Source: Deltaproteobacteria bacterium (GTDB lineage Bacteria; Desulfobacterota; Desulfobacteria; Desulfobacterales; JAHEIW01). From it: a DNA stretch of 64,000 nt. Shown in pieces: positions 25,591-34,816 of the stretch. The position numbers were made by a program, and so were the translations under genes. The notes under the pieces were generated by a model, which saw only the letters and a list, made by a program, of their open reading frames with translations, did not search any database and was not told the origin of the DNA. The stretch is taken from positions 2,843 to 66,842 of the forward strand of contig JAHEIW010000008.1 in assembly GCA_024639185.1 (NCBI GenBank), in the 5' to 3' direction. Every line of letters begins with the position of its first letter. Position 1 is the first letter of the stretch.

Positions 25591-27114
25591 CTAATCGGTG
25601 TCGGCTCGGCCGTGTTTGTCTTTAAGAATAAACTTTTGAACCTTTCCCGAGGCCACTGTGCGCGGCAGTTCATCTATGGCCACCATATATTTGGGAATCT
25701 TGAATTTGCCCAAACGCTCGCTTAAAAACTCTTTTAGTTCCTCGAAGCTAAGTGTGCTTCCGGCATGAAGCTCAACAACCGCCTTACCCACCTCACCCCA
25801 TTTGTCATCCGGCACCCCGATAACGGCAACACCGGCGACGGCCGGATGCATCTCGATGGCTCGCTCGATCTCGGCCGGATATATATTGGCACCGCCTGAA
25901 ATGATCATATCTTTGAGCCGCCCCACAATGGCAAAATGGCCATCGGCATCGATGCGACCAAAATCTCCGGTTTTAAACCAGCCTGCGGATATCGCTTCAG
26001 CGGTCTCCTCGGGTTTGTTCCAATATCCGGCGCAAATGTGAGGACCGCGCAGCCAAATTTCCCCTTCTTCTCCGGTTGGTACCTCATTCCCCTCCGGGTC
26101 CACAATCTTTGCATCGACATGCGGCATGGGATGACCGACCGATCCGAGTTTCCCGTTGGCCAGAAAGTTATTGGGACCGGCTTCGGTCAATCCGTAACCC
26201 TCCCAGATTCGGATGGACTTCTGGTTTTTAAAGGTTTCCAGAATATCCTGGCCCAGCGGTGCACCCCCCGCAACCATAAAACGGATGCTGGAAAAATCCG
26301 TTGAATCAAACTTGGGAGAGTCCATCAGTATCTGAAACATGGTGGGCACACCGAAAAAAATCGTCACCCGCTCATGTTCGATCAGATCCAGGATCAAATC
26401 CGCTTCAAAGCTTTTGATCAGAATATTCGCACCGCGGCCATAAAAAAGCGGTAAGGTAAACACATTCCAGCCGGCGGTATAAAACATGGCAGCGTGCAGG
26501 ATGGTTCTATCGGTCGAGCGCAAATCCCAGCCCAGATGGGTATTGATGGCGTTCCAGGTGAGCATCCTGTGGGTTAAAATAACGCCTTTGGGCAGACCGG
26601 TGGTGCCGGAAGTATAGATGATCAACTGGGGGTCTTCCGGTCCGATCTCGATTTCAAGGGGCGGTTCAGCAGACAGCGCCGACCAGGCGTTTGGCAAGGC
26701 CTGCCCAACGGTGTCACCTTCATCAAAGCAGACATAGTGTTCCACATCGGTTTTGCTTTTAAAGCCGTCTACATTTTCCTGGTGAGCCTTATCAAAAAAG
26801 ATCGCTTTGGGTGCGGCGTCTTCCAGATAATAAATGAACTCTGCCGGCGCCAGTCGGAAGTTCAGCGGAACCAGAATGGCGCCCAAGCGGCTCAAAGCGA
26901 AAAATAGCTTGATATACTCTACCCGATTGAATGAAAGCACAGCCACCCGATCGCCGGGGTCGATACCCAGGTGGTTGCTCAAAAAGTCGGCCATGCGATG
27001 GATATCATCGCTCAATTCGCCGTAAGTATAGCGGCGGTCATCGATAACATCTACCAGGGCTTCCTTCTCAGGAAGGCTTCGTCCCCAGCGTCCGATCCAG
27101 TCGCCATAAAGCAT
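25591..27114 (-). CDS. AMP-forming acyl-CoA synthetase (FadD-like), copy 1
   Basis: A 507-residue ANL-superfamily ligase with the P-loop YTSGTTGLPKG at 167-177, the adenylate motif GYGLTEAGP, the TGDFGRID motif and the C-terminal lysine region SGKVQKFIL. It activates a carboxylic acid via acyl-AMP to the CoA thioester; chain length or aromatic specificity cannot be read. It stands directly upstream of livM in the same direction, separated by 182 bp, and could activate what the Liv system imports. GAAAGGAGAGTCAGCAG precedes the start. Confidence 0.92.
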   Translation of the reverse strand: MLYGDWIGRWGRSLPEKEALVDVIDDRRYTYGELSDDIHRMADFLSNHLGIDPGDRVAVLSFNRVEYIKLFFALSRLGAILVPLNFRLAPAEFIYYLEDAAPKAIFFDKAHQENVDGFKSKTDVEHYVCFDEGDTVGQALPNAWSALSAEPPLEIEIGPEDPQLIIYTSGTTGLPKGVILTHRMLTWNAINTHLGWDLRSTDRTILHAAMFYTAGWNVFTLPLFYGRGANILIKSFEADLILDLIEHERVTIFFGVPTMFQILMDSPKFDSTDFSSIRFMVAGGAPLGQDILETFKNQKSIRIWEGYGLTEAGPNNFLANGKLGSVGHPMPHVDAKIVDPEGNEVPTGEEGEIWLRGPHICAGYWNKPEETAEAISAGWFKTGDFGRIDADGHFAIVGRLKDMIISGGANIYPAEIERAIEMHPAVAGVAVIGVPDDKWGEVGKAVVELHAGSTLSFEELKEFLSERLGKFKIPKYMVAIDELPRTVASGKVQKFILKDKHGRADTD

Positions 27115-27296
27115 CTGCTGACTCTCCTTTCTGAGTTAGATCCTAAAATGCTATATTTTCCCTTTTTCTGCAAAAAATTCAAATAAGGGTAATTGGGGGT
27201 CGGATTTTTCTCTACCGTATCTGAACCGATGACAACAACCGGCAATCAGGGTACATCGATCGCGGCGACAGAAAAATGCCGGAAATAGTCCCCGGT

Positions 27297-28394
27297 CTAT
27301 ATCGACGGGGCTGTCTTACGCCGTGCCATGAAATCCTGGACCGACCCGATGATTCCTTTCGGAAAAAAGAAGACCACCATGATAAAAAGAATTCCAAAAA
27401 TAAGCAGCCAGCGCTCCATAGCCGCATGCAGAAAATGAGCACCCGGAAAGAGGCTTTTGGCAAAATTCTGAAGATCAGGCAGAAAAGAGTGGGCAAATTC
27501 CAGGAAGGCAGCGCCGGCAAGCCCGCCGTACAGGGTCCCCATCCCCCCAACAATTTCCATCAGAAGGACATCGAGCATGATTGGAATACCCAGGACCGAC
27601 TCCGGATTGGCATATCCCACCCACATGGCGTACAACCCGCCAAGGATGGTGGATACCAAACAGCCGAAACAAATTGAAATACTCTTGACAATAAATGTTT
27701 TATAACCGATGGCCTCGGCTCTGGGTTCGTTATCGCGAATGGCCTGCATGACGCGGCCCAGCGGGGAATTGATAAAACGGATCATGAGCAGAAACAATCC
27801 CAGGCAGACAACCAGAATAAAATAATAGGTGATCAGCCTGCCGGTAATCTCGACGCCCAAAAATTTTCCCATATTAAATGACACCTTGAAGATTCCCGGC
27901 ATGCTCATGATGATGCCGTCTTCTCCACCGGTAAAACCACTCAATTTAGTGGCCAGGATGATGGCAAACTCGGCGATCGCCAGGGTCACCATGGCAAAGA
28001 ATATGGCCTTGACCCGCAGCGAGAGAAAGCTGACAATCAGGGCCAGGGCTGAAGTAATGCCCAAGGCAACGATGAAACCGATGACAAGATTAATATAAGT
28101 CGGGTTGCCGTATTTGCCGATCAGCAAGGCAACACTGTAAGCCCCAATACCGAAAAACATGACATGCCCAAAAGACAGAATCCCCGTATAACCCAGCAGG
28201 ATGTCGAAACTGGCCACCAGGACGGCAAAAATCATGATTTTTAAGGCCAGATCCAACGATTTGAACGATGGAAAAAGGAAGGGCACCAGAATAAAAAGGA
28301 GCAATACGGCGAGCTTCAAAAAGAAGGTGCCGCTGCGGTATTGCTTCTGTCTTTCCTGTCTGCGAAAAATTTGAACCGGTGTCTGCTCTGCCAT
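27297..28394 (-). CDS. livM: Branched-chain amino acid-type ABC permease LivM
   Basis: A 365-residue inner-membrane permease with about ten hydrophobic segments (first about 24-42). LivM hallmarks are GYTGILSFGHVMFFGIGAY (about 69-87) and the ATPase-docking stretch GRVMQAIRDNEPRAEAIGY. The GGMGTLYGGLAGAAFLE segment is also typical. The last gene of livKGFHM in transcription order, it starts 12 bp after livH. A short extension after the last helix (FFPKGIIGSVQDFMARRK) is normal. The substrate may be a branched amino acid or, given the acyl-CoA synthetases around it, a short or aromatic acid. Confidence 0.93.
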   Translation of the reverse strand: MAEQTPVQIFRRQERQKQYRSGTFFLKLAVLLLFILVPFLFPSFKSLDLALKIMIFAVLVASFDILLGYTGILSFGHVMFFGIGAYSVALLIGKYGNPTYINLVIGFIVALGITSALALIVSFLSLRVKAIFFAMVTLAIAEFAIILATKLSGFTGGEDGIIMSMPGIFKVSFNMGKFLGVEITGRLITYYFILVVCLGLFLLMIRFINSPLGRVMQAIRDNEPRAEAIGYKTFIVKSISICFGCLVSTILGGLYAMWVGYANPESVLGIPIMLDVLLMEIVGGMGTLYGGLAGAAFLEFAHSFLPDLQNFAKSLFPGAHFLHAAMERWLLIFGILFIMVVFFFPKGIIGSVQDFMARRKTAPSI

Positions 28395-28406
28395 AGCTTG
28401 ACCTCG

Positions 28407-29396
28407 TTATTTTCCGGCCGCGAAAAGACCCGTCGGCTTGATCAGAAGAATAATGACCATAATCAAGATATTGACGCCTACCGCCAGCGAGGGCAAAAGG
28501 TAAGCCACATAATTGTATGAGAGACCAACGATCAGGGCCCCTACCAGGGATCCGGTGACACTTCCCAACCCCCCGATAATAACAATGATAAAGGCGAAAA
28601 TAAGGTAGGCCCCCCCCATGTCTGGGTATACCTGTAGGTTGAAGATGGCCATCGTCAGACCACCGACAGCGGCCAGCCCGGCCCCAACTGCAAAGACGCC
28701 TGTAAATATCAGGAAGATATTGTGACCCATGGCCTGCACCATTTCCGGATTCTCCACCCCGGCCCGCACGATTTTGCCGACTTTGGTCTTTTTCAAAATG
28801 AGCTGTATGACGGCATAAACGATCAGCCCCAGCGCAATGGCATAAATGGGATACTTTAAAATAATAATGTCAAAGATGTTCCAGTTCCCGGCAAATGACA
28901 CCGGCTTGGGCATCACCTCGTCATTCGGTCCCCAGATAATGCGGATCAGTTCGGTCAGCACGACCATACCGCCAAAGGTAATCAGGATCTGAAACAGATG
29001 GGAGCCGTATACCCGGCGGACCAGCACCCTTTCGACAACCATCCCCACCACCGCAACAACGATGAAAGCGGCGACGATGGCAATGAAGAAGATCCCAAAG
29101 TTCAGAAAGACCGAATCCGCCGTTACCCAGGCGTTAAGATACTTAAAGACACTAAAAGCCACATAGGCCCCATAGGCAAAGCAAACCCCGTGGGCAAAAT
29201 TAATGACATCCATCAACCCAAATATGATGCTCAGCCCGGAAGCCACCAGAAACAGCATCATCCCCATGGCCAGGCCCGCAATCGTAAGGGTCATATAGGT
29301 ACTGAAGTCCATGCCCAATAGGGGAAGCAAATAGAGAACAATAGCCCCTGCGATGGCCAGTTTAGATCCCCACTGTTTAAGTATTGTCTGCGCCAT
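28407..29396 (-). CDS. livH: Branched-chain amino acid-type ABC permease LivH
   Basis: A 329-residue permease with the LivH signatures GLSIIFGLMDVINFAHGVCF (about 53-72) and GGLGSVTGSLVGALIVG near the C-terminus. The docking loop region reads VRAGVENPEMVQAMGHN. It forms the channel heterodimer with LivM. It follows livF by 21 bp; GAAAAGGAATGATTTT provides the ribosome site. Confidence 0.93.
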   Translation of the reverse strand: MAQTILKQWGSKLAIAGAIVLYLLPLLGMDFSTYMTLTIAGLAMGMMLFLVASGLSIIFGLMDVINFAHGVCFAYGAYVAFSVFKYLNAWVTADSVFLNFGIFFIAIVAAFIVVAVVGMVVERVLVRRVYGSHLFQILITFGGMVVLTELIRIIWGPNDEVMPKPVSFAGNWNIFDIIILKYPIYAIALGLIVYAVIQLILKKTKVGKIVRAGVENPEMVQAMGHNIFLIFTGVFAVGAGLAAVGGLTMAIFNLQVYPDMGGAYLIFAFIIVIIGGLGSVTGSLVGALIVGLSYNYVAYLLPSLAVGVNILIMVIILLIKPTGLFAAGK

Positions 29397-29417
29397 AAAA
29401 TCATTCCTTTTCTAACC

Positions 29418-30137
29418 TTACACAGATTTAGAGATGCCCAAATATTTGCTTTGCATCTCCTCATCTTGGACGAGTTCCGCCATGGCCCCGCTGTGAACGA
29501 CCTTGCCGTCGTCCAGGATAAAAAAATAATCCCCCACGCTGCTGGCCATGTAAAAGTTTTGTTCTACCAAAACAACGACACTGTGCTGTTTAATCTGATT
29601 GATCGCATCGATAAGCGCATTTATAATAATGGGCGCCAGCCCCTTTGTCGGCTCATCGATAAGCAGCAAAGCGGTGTCGTTTATGATGGCCCGGGCGATG
29701 GCAAGCATCTGTTTCTGCCCGCCGCTGAGAATACCGGCTTTGGCGCGCCAGAAATCCCGCAGAGCGGTAAACATCTCCAGGACGCTTTCCAGCCTTTCGG
29801 CCGTAGCAGCATCTTCCCGCAGCATGGCCACCTGCATGTTCTCTTCGACCGTAAGGTCTGCGAAGATCCCCATATTCTCGGGCACAAAGCCGATCCCCAG
29901 CCGGGCAATGTCGTACGGTTTCCTGGATTGGATCTCTTTGCCTTTGAAGATGATTTTTCCCTCAGAAGCCGGAAGCAGCCCCATCACTGTTTTGAGGGTC
30001 GAGCTTTTGCCCGCTCCGTTGCGGCCGATCAGAACCGTCACGGCATCGGCCCTGGCCTCAAAGGAAACTCCTTGCAGAATATGGTGCTGGCCGATGAAGG
30101 TGTGGATCGCCTCGGTTTTCAAAATAGTCTCACTCAC
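29418..30137 (-). CDS. livF: Branched-chain amino acid-type ABC ATPase LivF
   Basis: A 239-residue ATPase with Walker A GRNGAGKSSTLKTVMG, the LivF-specific FVPENMGIFADLTVEENMQV, signature LSGGQKQMLAIARAI and Walker B LLIDEPTKGLAP. GTG at 30137 is chosen: GGAGGAACCACCC precedes it, the length becomes the family norm, and it overlaps the end of livG by 8 bp. The longer frame from 30206 would add 23 unrelated residues. Confidence 0.93.
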   Translation of the reverse strand: MSETILKTEAIHTFIGQHHILQGVSFEARADAVTVLIGRNGAGKSSTLKTVMGLLPASEGKIIFKGKEIQSRKPYDIARLGIGFVPENMGIFADLTVEENMQVAMLREDAATAERLESVLEMFTALRDFWRAKAGILSGGQKQMLAIARAIINDTALLLIDEPTKGLAPIIINALIDAINQIKQHSVVVLVEQNFYMASSVGDYFFILDDGKVVHSGAMAELVQDEEMQSKYLGISKSV

Positions 30138-30906
30138 GGGTGGTTCCTCCTCCCAGATAGGCTTCCTGGACGGCCTCACTTCGGTAAATCTCATCGGGCT
30201 CACCATCGGCGATGATGCGGCCCTCTTGCAGAACCATGATGGTGTCTGAAAGCGACATGATCATGTCCATCTTGTGTTCCACCAAGAGCAGGGTCCGGTC
30301 ACGGGCCTCCTTGATGCGCTGCAGGATCTCCAATATGGCCGGAACCTCCTCCTGGCCCATGCCCGCGGTGGGCTCGTCCAGAAAAAGAATTTCCGGCTTG
30401 AGCGCCAAGAGAATGGCAATCTCCAGTTTGCGCTTTTCTCCATGGGTTAATTCGGCGGATGTGGCGCTCCACTTTTCATCCAGGAGGACCTCTTGAAGGA
30501 GTTCGTAGGCCTCATCTTCGGCATCTGAAAAATGAAGATAACTTTTCCAGAAGTTCAAGCCAAAGCCTTCACGGGACTGGATGGCCACGCGCACGTTTTC
30601 TAGAACAGATAACATCGGAAAAATATTGGTCAGCTGAAAGGAGCGCCCCATGCCCAGCCGGGTTCTGTCGGCCGGGCTCAGGTTGGTGATATCCTGGCCT
30701 TTCAGAAAGACCTGTCCTTCGGTCGGTTTGTACTGGCCCGTCAGCATATTGAAAAAGGTCGTCTTGCCTGCCCCGTTGGGGCCGATAATGGACTTGAGAG
30801 TGAAAAGCTGCATTTGAAAGTTTACATGGTCAACAGCCACGTGACCACCGAAACGGATGGTCAGATCCTTTGTCTCAATGATGGGTTCTGTATTTTTCGC
30901 ATTCAT
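30130..30906 (-). CDS. livG: Branched-chain amino acid-type ABC ATPase LivG
   Basis: A 258-residue ATPase with Walker A GPNGAGKTTFFNMLTGQ, the LivG-type insertion SFQLTNIFPMLSVLENVRVA, signature LTHGEKRKLEIAILLAL (an LTHGE variant of LSGGQ, usual in LivG) and Walker B ILFLDEPTAGMG. ATG 30906 gives the normal length; another ATG at 30957 would add 17 residues, and neither has a strong ribosome site. It is separated from livK by about 200 bp containing a hairpin. Confidence 0.92.
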   Translation of the reverse strand: MNAKNTEPIIETKDLTIRFGGHVAVDHVNFQMQLFTLKSIIGPNGAGKTTFFNMLTGQYKPTEGQVFLKGQDITNLSPADRTRLGMGRSFQLTNIFPMLSVLENVRVAIQSREGFGLNFWKSYLHFSDAEDEAYELLQEVLLDEKWSATSAELTHGEKRKLEIAILLALKPEILFLDEPTAGMGQEEVPAILEILQRIKEARDRTLLLVEHKMDMIMSLSDTIMVLQEGRIIADGEPDEIYRSEAVQEAYLGGGTTRE

Positions 30907-30993
30907 TTTGCAAAGCCCAAGATAACGCTTAACCGATCCGGCACATATCAGCCCCATCTGAATTTGGGGGCTAACACACCGAGGGAAAGGAGC

Positions 30994-31040
30994 ACCGGAG
31001 TGTTACAATTTTCAATATTTCTATGTTACTCCGGCACTCC
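30994..31040. repeat. Imperfect hairpin in the livK-livG spacer
   Basis: CCGGAGTGTTACA (30994-31006) is answered by TGTTACTCCGG (31024-31034), leaving a small bulge. It follows the binding-protein gene, as in the Opp operon, where hairpins often set binding protein over permease expression. Related GGAGTAATGGAGT wording occurs near 3775-3790. Confidence 0.45.
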
Positions 31041-31108
31041 ATCACTTCAAGGATGCACCTGGATGGGCGCAAATTTTAGCGCTGATTTCTGATATGATCG
31101 GCTAGCAC

Positions 31109-32308
31109 CTATTGTTGGTTCATGATTGGCGGTGCCGTCTCCTCCATACTCATAACCCTCGTCAGTTCGGGAATGGCCCACTCGACATCGGGTTTTACTT
31201 TAAGCTTAAAGGCGAACATGGCCTGCAGGGCTTGGTGGTCTTCCTTTCTGAACTTCATCATGCCCTTGGGTGTCATGAACTCCATACCCTCCATGGTCGC
31301 GATCAGTTTTTCGGTATCCGTGCCACCCGCCGCTGTGATGGCCTTGACAATAGCGCTGGCAGCCGCAAAACCGCCACAGGTAAAAAAATCCGGCGGTTCA
31401 TTGAAGCGCTTCATGTGTTCGGCGACCAGCCAGTCATTGACTTCATTTTTCGGGTTCTCGTAATAGTAGTAAATGGAACCGACCATCCCCTCTAACGGTT
31501 TCCAGGCTTTGAGCGCCGCCAGCACGTTGCCGCCGCTGGTAATCTGGATGCCGTACTTATCCAGCCCGCTTTCCTGAAGCTTGTTCATGGGGCTGTTTTT
31601 CCCGGCCCAGATTACAAAGACGTACTTGGGCTCCGGTTTATCCTTGAGCGCTCCGATGACCTTCTGAATTGCCGCTGCAAAATCCGTGGCTTTGGGATCG
31701 GCATATTCCTCATGAACGATCTTGGCGCCGAGTTTCTCCGCCGCCTGCTTGTAGGCGGCTACCCCGTCCCGCCCAAAAGCATAATCTTGAGCAATGGTGG
31801 CGATGCTGACACCCGGTTTGGCTATGGCGACTGCATTGGAGATGGCATCCTGGCCAGAATTGCGGCCGGTTCGAAAGATGTAGCGGTTCCAATTTTTGCC
31901 GGTGATGGAGTCCGCCACGGCAGGCTCCACAATCAGGATCTTCTTGAACTCCTGAGCCACCGGCAGGCAGGCCAACGCCACGCCGCTGCTGGTGGGACCC
32001 ACAGCAATATCCACCTTGTCATCGCTGTATAGTTTGGTCAGCAGCATCTTGCCTCTGGCCGGTTTGAGTTGGGTATCTTCCGCAATGATCTCGACATCCC
32101 TGCCAATGATCTGGTTGGTGCCCTTGGTGAAATATTCCAGTCCCAACTTAAATCCGGTGACCTCCGCCTTCCCGTATATTTCATAAGCACCGCTCAATCC
32201 CTGAATAATACCGATTTTTATCGGCTCGGCCGACATTGCCGGAGACACCAATAGCCCCAAAATCAGCAATACCGAGATCAGTAAATAATGTTTTTTTCTC
32301 CCTTTCAT
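31109..32308 (-). CDS. livK: Liv-type ABC transporter periplasmic substrate-binding protein
   Basis: A 399-residue type I periplasmic binding protein (Peripla_BP_6). It has a signal peptide (KKHYLLISVLLILGLLVSPA, cleavage after AMSA) and the two-lobe core beginning PIKIGIIQGLSGAYEIYGKA. GPTSSGVALACLPVAQE lies in the ligand cleft region. It delivers substrate to LivHM. Its ligand could be a branched-chain amino acid, but homologues next to acyl-CoA ligases often bind aromatic or short organic acids. AAAGGAGGCTTAAA precedes the start codon. It is the first gene of the importer operon. Confidence 0.92.
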   Translation of the reverse strand: MKGRKKHYLLISVLLILGLLVSPAMSAEPIKIGIIQGLSGAYEIYGKAEVTGFKLGLEYFTKGTNQIIGRDVEIIAEDTQLKPARGKMLLTKLYSDDKVDIAVGPTSSGVALACLPVAQEFKKILIVEPAVADSITGKNWNRYIFRTGRNSGQDAISNAVAIAKPGVSIATIAQDYAFGRDGVAAYKQAAEKLGAKIVHEEYADPKATDFAAAIQKVIGALKDKPEPKYVFVIWAGKNSPMNKLQESGLDKYGIQITSGGNVLAALKAWKPLEGMVGSIYYYYENPKNEVNDWLVAEHMKRFNEPPDFFTCGGFAAASAIVKAITAAGGTDTEKLIATMEGMEFMTPKGMMKFRKEDHQALQAMFAFKLKVKPDVEWAIPELTRVMSMEETAPPIMNQQ

Positions 32309-32424
32309 TTTAAGCCTCCTTTCTGGTGATTATAGACAGCGTTAATTGATGCACAGCACGTACAAGTTCAGCTCCTTTCAAGTTGCACAGACAAAATGTT
32401 TCAAATACCAATGGTTGCTTTAAC

Positions 32425-32522
32425 AATTGAATATTGTATATTGTAAATTTAAGGAATTCTTTCTATTTTAAAAAAATTGAGCGACACGACATCCACCAAT
32501 ATTCAATTTGCAATGTTCAATT
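32425..32522. repeat. AT-rich inverted repeat, AATTGAATATTG type
   Basis: CAATTGAATATTGTATATTG (from 32424) and AATATTCAATTTGCAATG (from 32498) are imperfect complements about 70 bp apart. They fill the spacer upstream of livK, where its promoter should also lie. I could not pick a convincing promoter. Confidence 0.45.
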
Positions 32523-32553
32523 ATTTTACCGAGCCTCGTCTCGGTAAAATAAT
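32520..32553 (-). terminator. Hairpin terminator after acyl-CoA synthetase copy 2
   Basis: ATTATTTTACCGAG / CTCGGTAAAATAAT is a perfect 14-bp stem with a CCTCGT loop, starting 6 bp past the synthetase stop codon. The 3' arm ends in AATAATT on the minus strand, giving a weak T-run. Confidence 0.6.
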
Positions 32554-32559
32554 TGCGAC

Positions 32560-34077
32560 TCAGGAATAGTCCTCCCGCAACTTATTTTTAAGCACCTTGC
32601 CGGCCGCGTTGCGCGGCAGCTGGTCGACAAAAATAACCTGTTTGGGAACTTTGTACTTGGCCAATCTTCCTTTTAAAAAATCGACGACCGCGGCCTCCTC
32701 CAGTTGCTCGCCTGCTTTGAGCACGACAATCGCCCGACCGACTTCGCCCCACTTCTCATCTTTGATCCCGATAACCGCTGTCTCGGCTACCTGCGGCAGC
32801 TCAAAGATGGCATTCTCGACTTCAGCCGGATAGACATTTTCACCCCCGGAAATAAACATATCTTTTTTGCGATCGACGATATAAAGGTCCCCGTCCGGGT
32901 CCATGCGTGCAATATCACCCGTATGAAACCAACCGCCTTCAAAAGCCTCGTGCGTGGCTTCGGGCCGGTTCCAGTAAGCTTGCATCAGGTTGGGGCCGCG
33001 GATAACGAGCTCGCCTTCAGCACCGGTCGGCACGTCGTTCATGTCGCCGTCCACAACTCTGGCATCGACATGAAATAAGGCCCGGCCGATGGAGCCGGCT
33101 TTCTTAAGCGCCAGGTCCTTGCTCAAGGTGGCAATACTCGGCGCGGCTTCACTCATGCCAAATCCTTGTTGAAGTACAATTCCGGCTTGATGGTATTGTC
33201 TGACCAGACTTTCGGGAAGCGGCGCGCCACCGCTCATAACAACACGCACATTGGCAAAAGCCTCGGCGCTGAAATCGGAATGTTGGATCAAAAACAGAAA
33301 GACCGCCGCTACCCCAAAAAAGAGCGTGATTTTCTCCTTTTTTAGCAGATGCAATGTTTCGGCCGGGTCAAAGGTGCGCTGGATGACAACCGTCCCCCCC
33401 ATATAAAGCACGGGCAGGGTGAATAGCCCGATGCCTCCGATATGAAACATGGGTAAAACCGAAAGGTTGCGATCATTGGGGGTGAAGTTCATGTCCAGCG
33501 TAAGGTTGATGGCGTTCCAAAAGCTTGCCCCCTGGCTCAGAACGGCGCCTTTGGGTCTGCCGGTGGTGCCGGCCGTGTACATGATGATGTGGGCGGTGTC
33601 CAGCCCAACCGGTTGATCGACTGTCGGTTCATCATCCGACTGGCGGGCCAACAGATCCGCGTACACTTCGGCATTTGGAAAGGTCTGATTGCCCAGCACG
33701 ATCATGCGCTTGATGGTCGTCTGCTCTTGTAATTGCGCCACAACCTCGGCGAATTCAGCATCAAAAATCAGGGTGTCGCTGCCGCTGTCGGAAAAGTTGA
33801 AAGCCAACTCAGCCGGTGAAAGCCGCCAATTCAGGGGAACCAGTGTTAAACCCAGCTTGGCGGTGGCAAAAATCACTTCGACATACTCCAGGCAGTTGTA
33901 AGCCAGAATGGCGCAGCGGTCGCCATGCGCAAGACCCAGCGCCTGAAGTGATCTGGCCAGTCGGTTAACCCGTATGTTCAGCTCAAGATAGGTCAGGTGA
34001 CGCTCGCCATCCACCAGGGCTTCCTTGTCTGGACCCAGAAACGCCCTTTTTGTGAGCCAGAACCCGATGCCTTGCAC
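32560..34077 (-). CDS. AMP-forming acyl-CoA synthetase, copy 2
   Basis: A 505-residue ANL ligase: P-loop YTAGTTGRPKG (about 172-182), adenylate motif QGFGMSEAAP, hinge TGDIARMDPDGDLYIVDRKKD, and the catalytic C-terminal lysine in NAAGKVLKNKL. It starts with GTG at 34077, preceded by GGAGGATAACG. Paralogous to the copies at 25.6 and 35.7 kb, it probably activates a related acid. It follows the flavoprotein gene by 154 bp across a palindromic repeat and precedes livK. Confidence 0.92.
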   Translation of the reverse strand: MQGIGFWLTKRAFLGPDKEALVDGERHLTYLELNIRVNRLARSLQALGLAHGDRCAILAYNCLEYVEVIFATAKLGLTLVPLNWRLSPAELAFNFSDSGSDTLIFDAEFAEVVAQLQEQTTIKRMIVLGNQTFPNAEVYADLLARQSDDEPTVDQPVGLDTAHIIMYTAGTTGRPKGAVLSQGASFWNAINLTLDMNFTPNDRNLSVLPMFHIGGIGLFTLPVLYMGGTVVIQRTFDPAETLHLLKKEKITLFFGVAAVFLFLIQHSDFSAEAFANVRVVMSGGAPLPESLVRQYHQAGIVLQQGFGMSEAAPSIATLSKDLALKKAGSIGRALFHVDARVVDGDMNDVPTGAEGELVIRGPNLMQAYWNRPEATHEAFEGGWFHTGDIARMDPDGDLYIVDRKKDMFISGGENVYPAEVENAIFELPQVAETAVIGIKDEKWGEVGRAIVVLKAGEQLEEAAVVDFLKGRLAKYKVPKQVIFVDQLPRNAAGKVLKNKLREDYS

Positions 34078-34131
34078 CGTTATCCTCCTTTATGGGATCT
34101 AAAATTGAATGCATTTTGTGGCAAAGATCTC

Positions 34132-34205
34132 GCCACTAAGCCACAAAGGCGCAAAGACAAATAACACCTAAAGGTTTCACTTTGTGTCTTGGTGCCTTTG
34201 TGGCC
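34132..34205. repeat. Inverted repeat, GCCACAAAGGC type
   Basis: GCCACAAAGGCGCAAAGACA (34140-34159) faces GTGTCTTGGTGCCTTTGTGG (34184-34203) as an imperfect complement. It lies between the flavoprotein gene and acyl-CoA synthetase copy 2 and has no coding potential. Confidence 0.6.
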
Positions 34206-34231
34206 ATCTTTTCCAGCTGGTCCGTGTTCGG

Positions 34232-34816
34232 TCATTCGTTAAAAAGTTTTTTCATCAAGTCGGCCATGTTGTGGGCAAAATTGATAACGGTTTGAAGTCC
34301 TTCAGCATCATCGGCTGCATCCCGGGCGCCGCCAGCACCGGCCAAACCAACGTTCCAGTAGGTGGACCCGGGTACGATCAAGCCGTTAAAGAAAAACCAC
34401 AATAACAGCTGTGAGAACGCCACGTTGTGGCCGGCCCTGCGGGCAACGGTAATCGGTCCGCCCACTTTACCGGCAAAAAATTTATCACTCCAATATGCCA
34501 CGAATGTGGCCCGGGCCAGCAAGGCCATCATCTGGGGTACGACCGAACTGAGATAAACCGGGGACCCCAGAATCAACCCGTCGGTTTGCCGCATTTTGGC
34601 AAATATAGCGTTGAAATCGTCCCCTTCGATGGTGCAAACACCCTTTTTTTTATTAACGCAATCATAGCATCCAGTACAAGGCTTAATCTCTTTTCCTCTG
34701 AGCGAAATCAGCTCCGTCCGAATACCTTCTCCTTTAAGGACCTTTAAGCCGGTTTTGACATAATGCAGGGTGTTACTTCTGGCTCGCAAACTGCCTGCGA
34801 TTCCAATGACCTTCAT
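34232..34816 (-). CDS. Iron-sulfur flavoprotein (ISF/NADPH-dependent FMN reductase family)
   Basis: A 194-residue flavodoxin-like protein. The FMN phosphate loop is GSLRARSNT (residues 8-16). The compact cysteine motif Cys47-x2-Cys50-x2-Cys53-x7-Cys61 matches the iron-sulfur flavoprotein pattern for one [4Fe-4S] cluster, and SPVYLSSVVPQMMALLAR continues the FMN fold. Such proteins carry electrons in anaerobes. The ATG overlaps the end of the MaoC gene as ATGA, with GGAGG upstream inside that gene, implying coupled translation. Electron transfer linked to acyl-CoA metabolism is inferred from context. Confidence 0.85.
   Translation of the reverse strand: MKVIGIAGSLRARSNTLHYVKTGLKVLKGEGIRTELISLRGKEIKPCTGCYDCVNKKKGVCTIEGDDFNAIFAKMRQTDGLILGSPVYLSSVVPQMMALLARATFVAYWSDKFFAGKVGGPITVARRAGHNVAFSQLLLWFFFNGLIVPGSTYWNVGLAGAGGARDAADDAEGLQTVINFAHNMADLMKKLFNE

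Noticed and set aside
29451-30215. A 254-codon plus-strand frame across livF
   Set aside because: It is antisense to an ATPase with all ABC motifs; composition is shadow-like.
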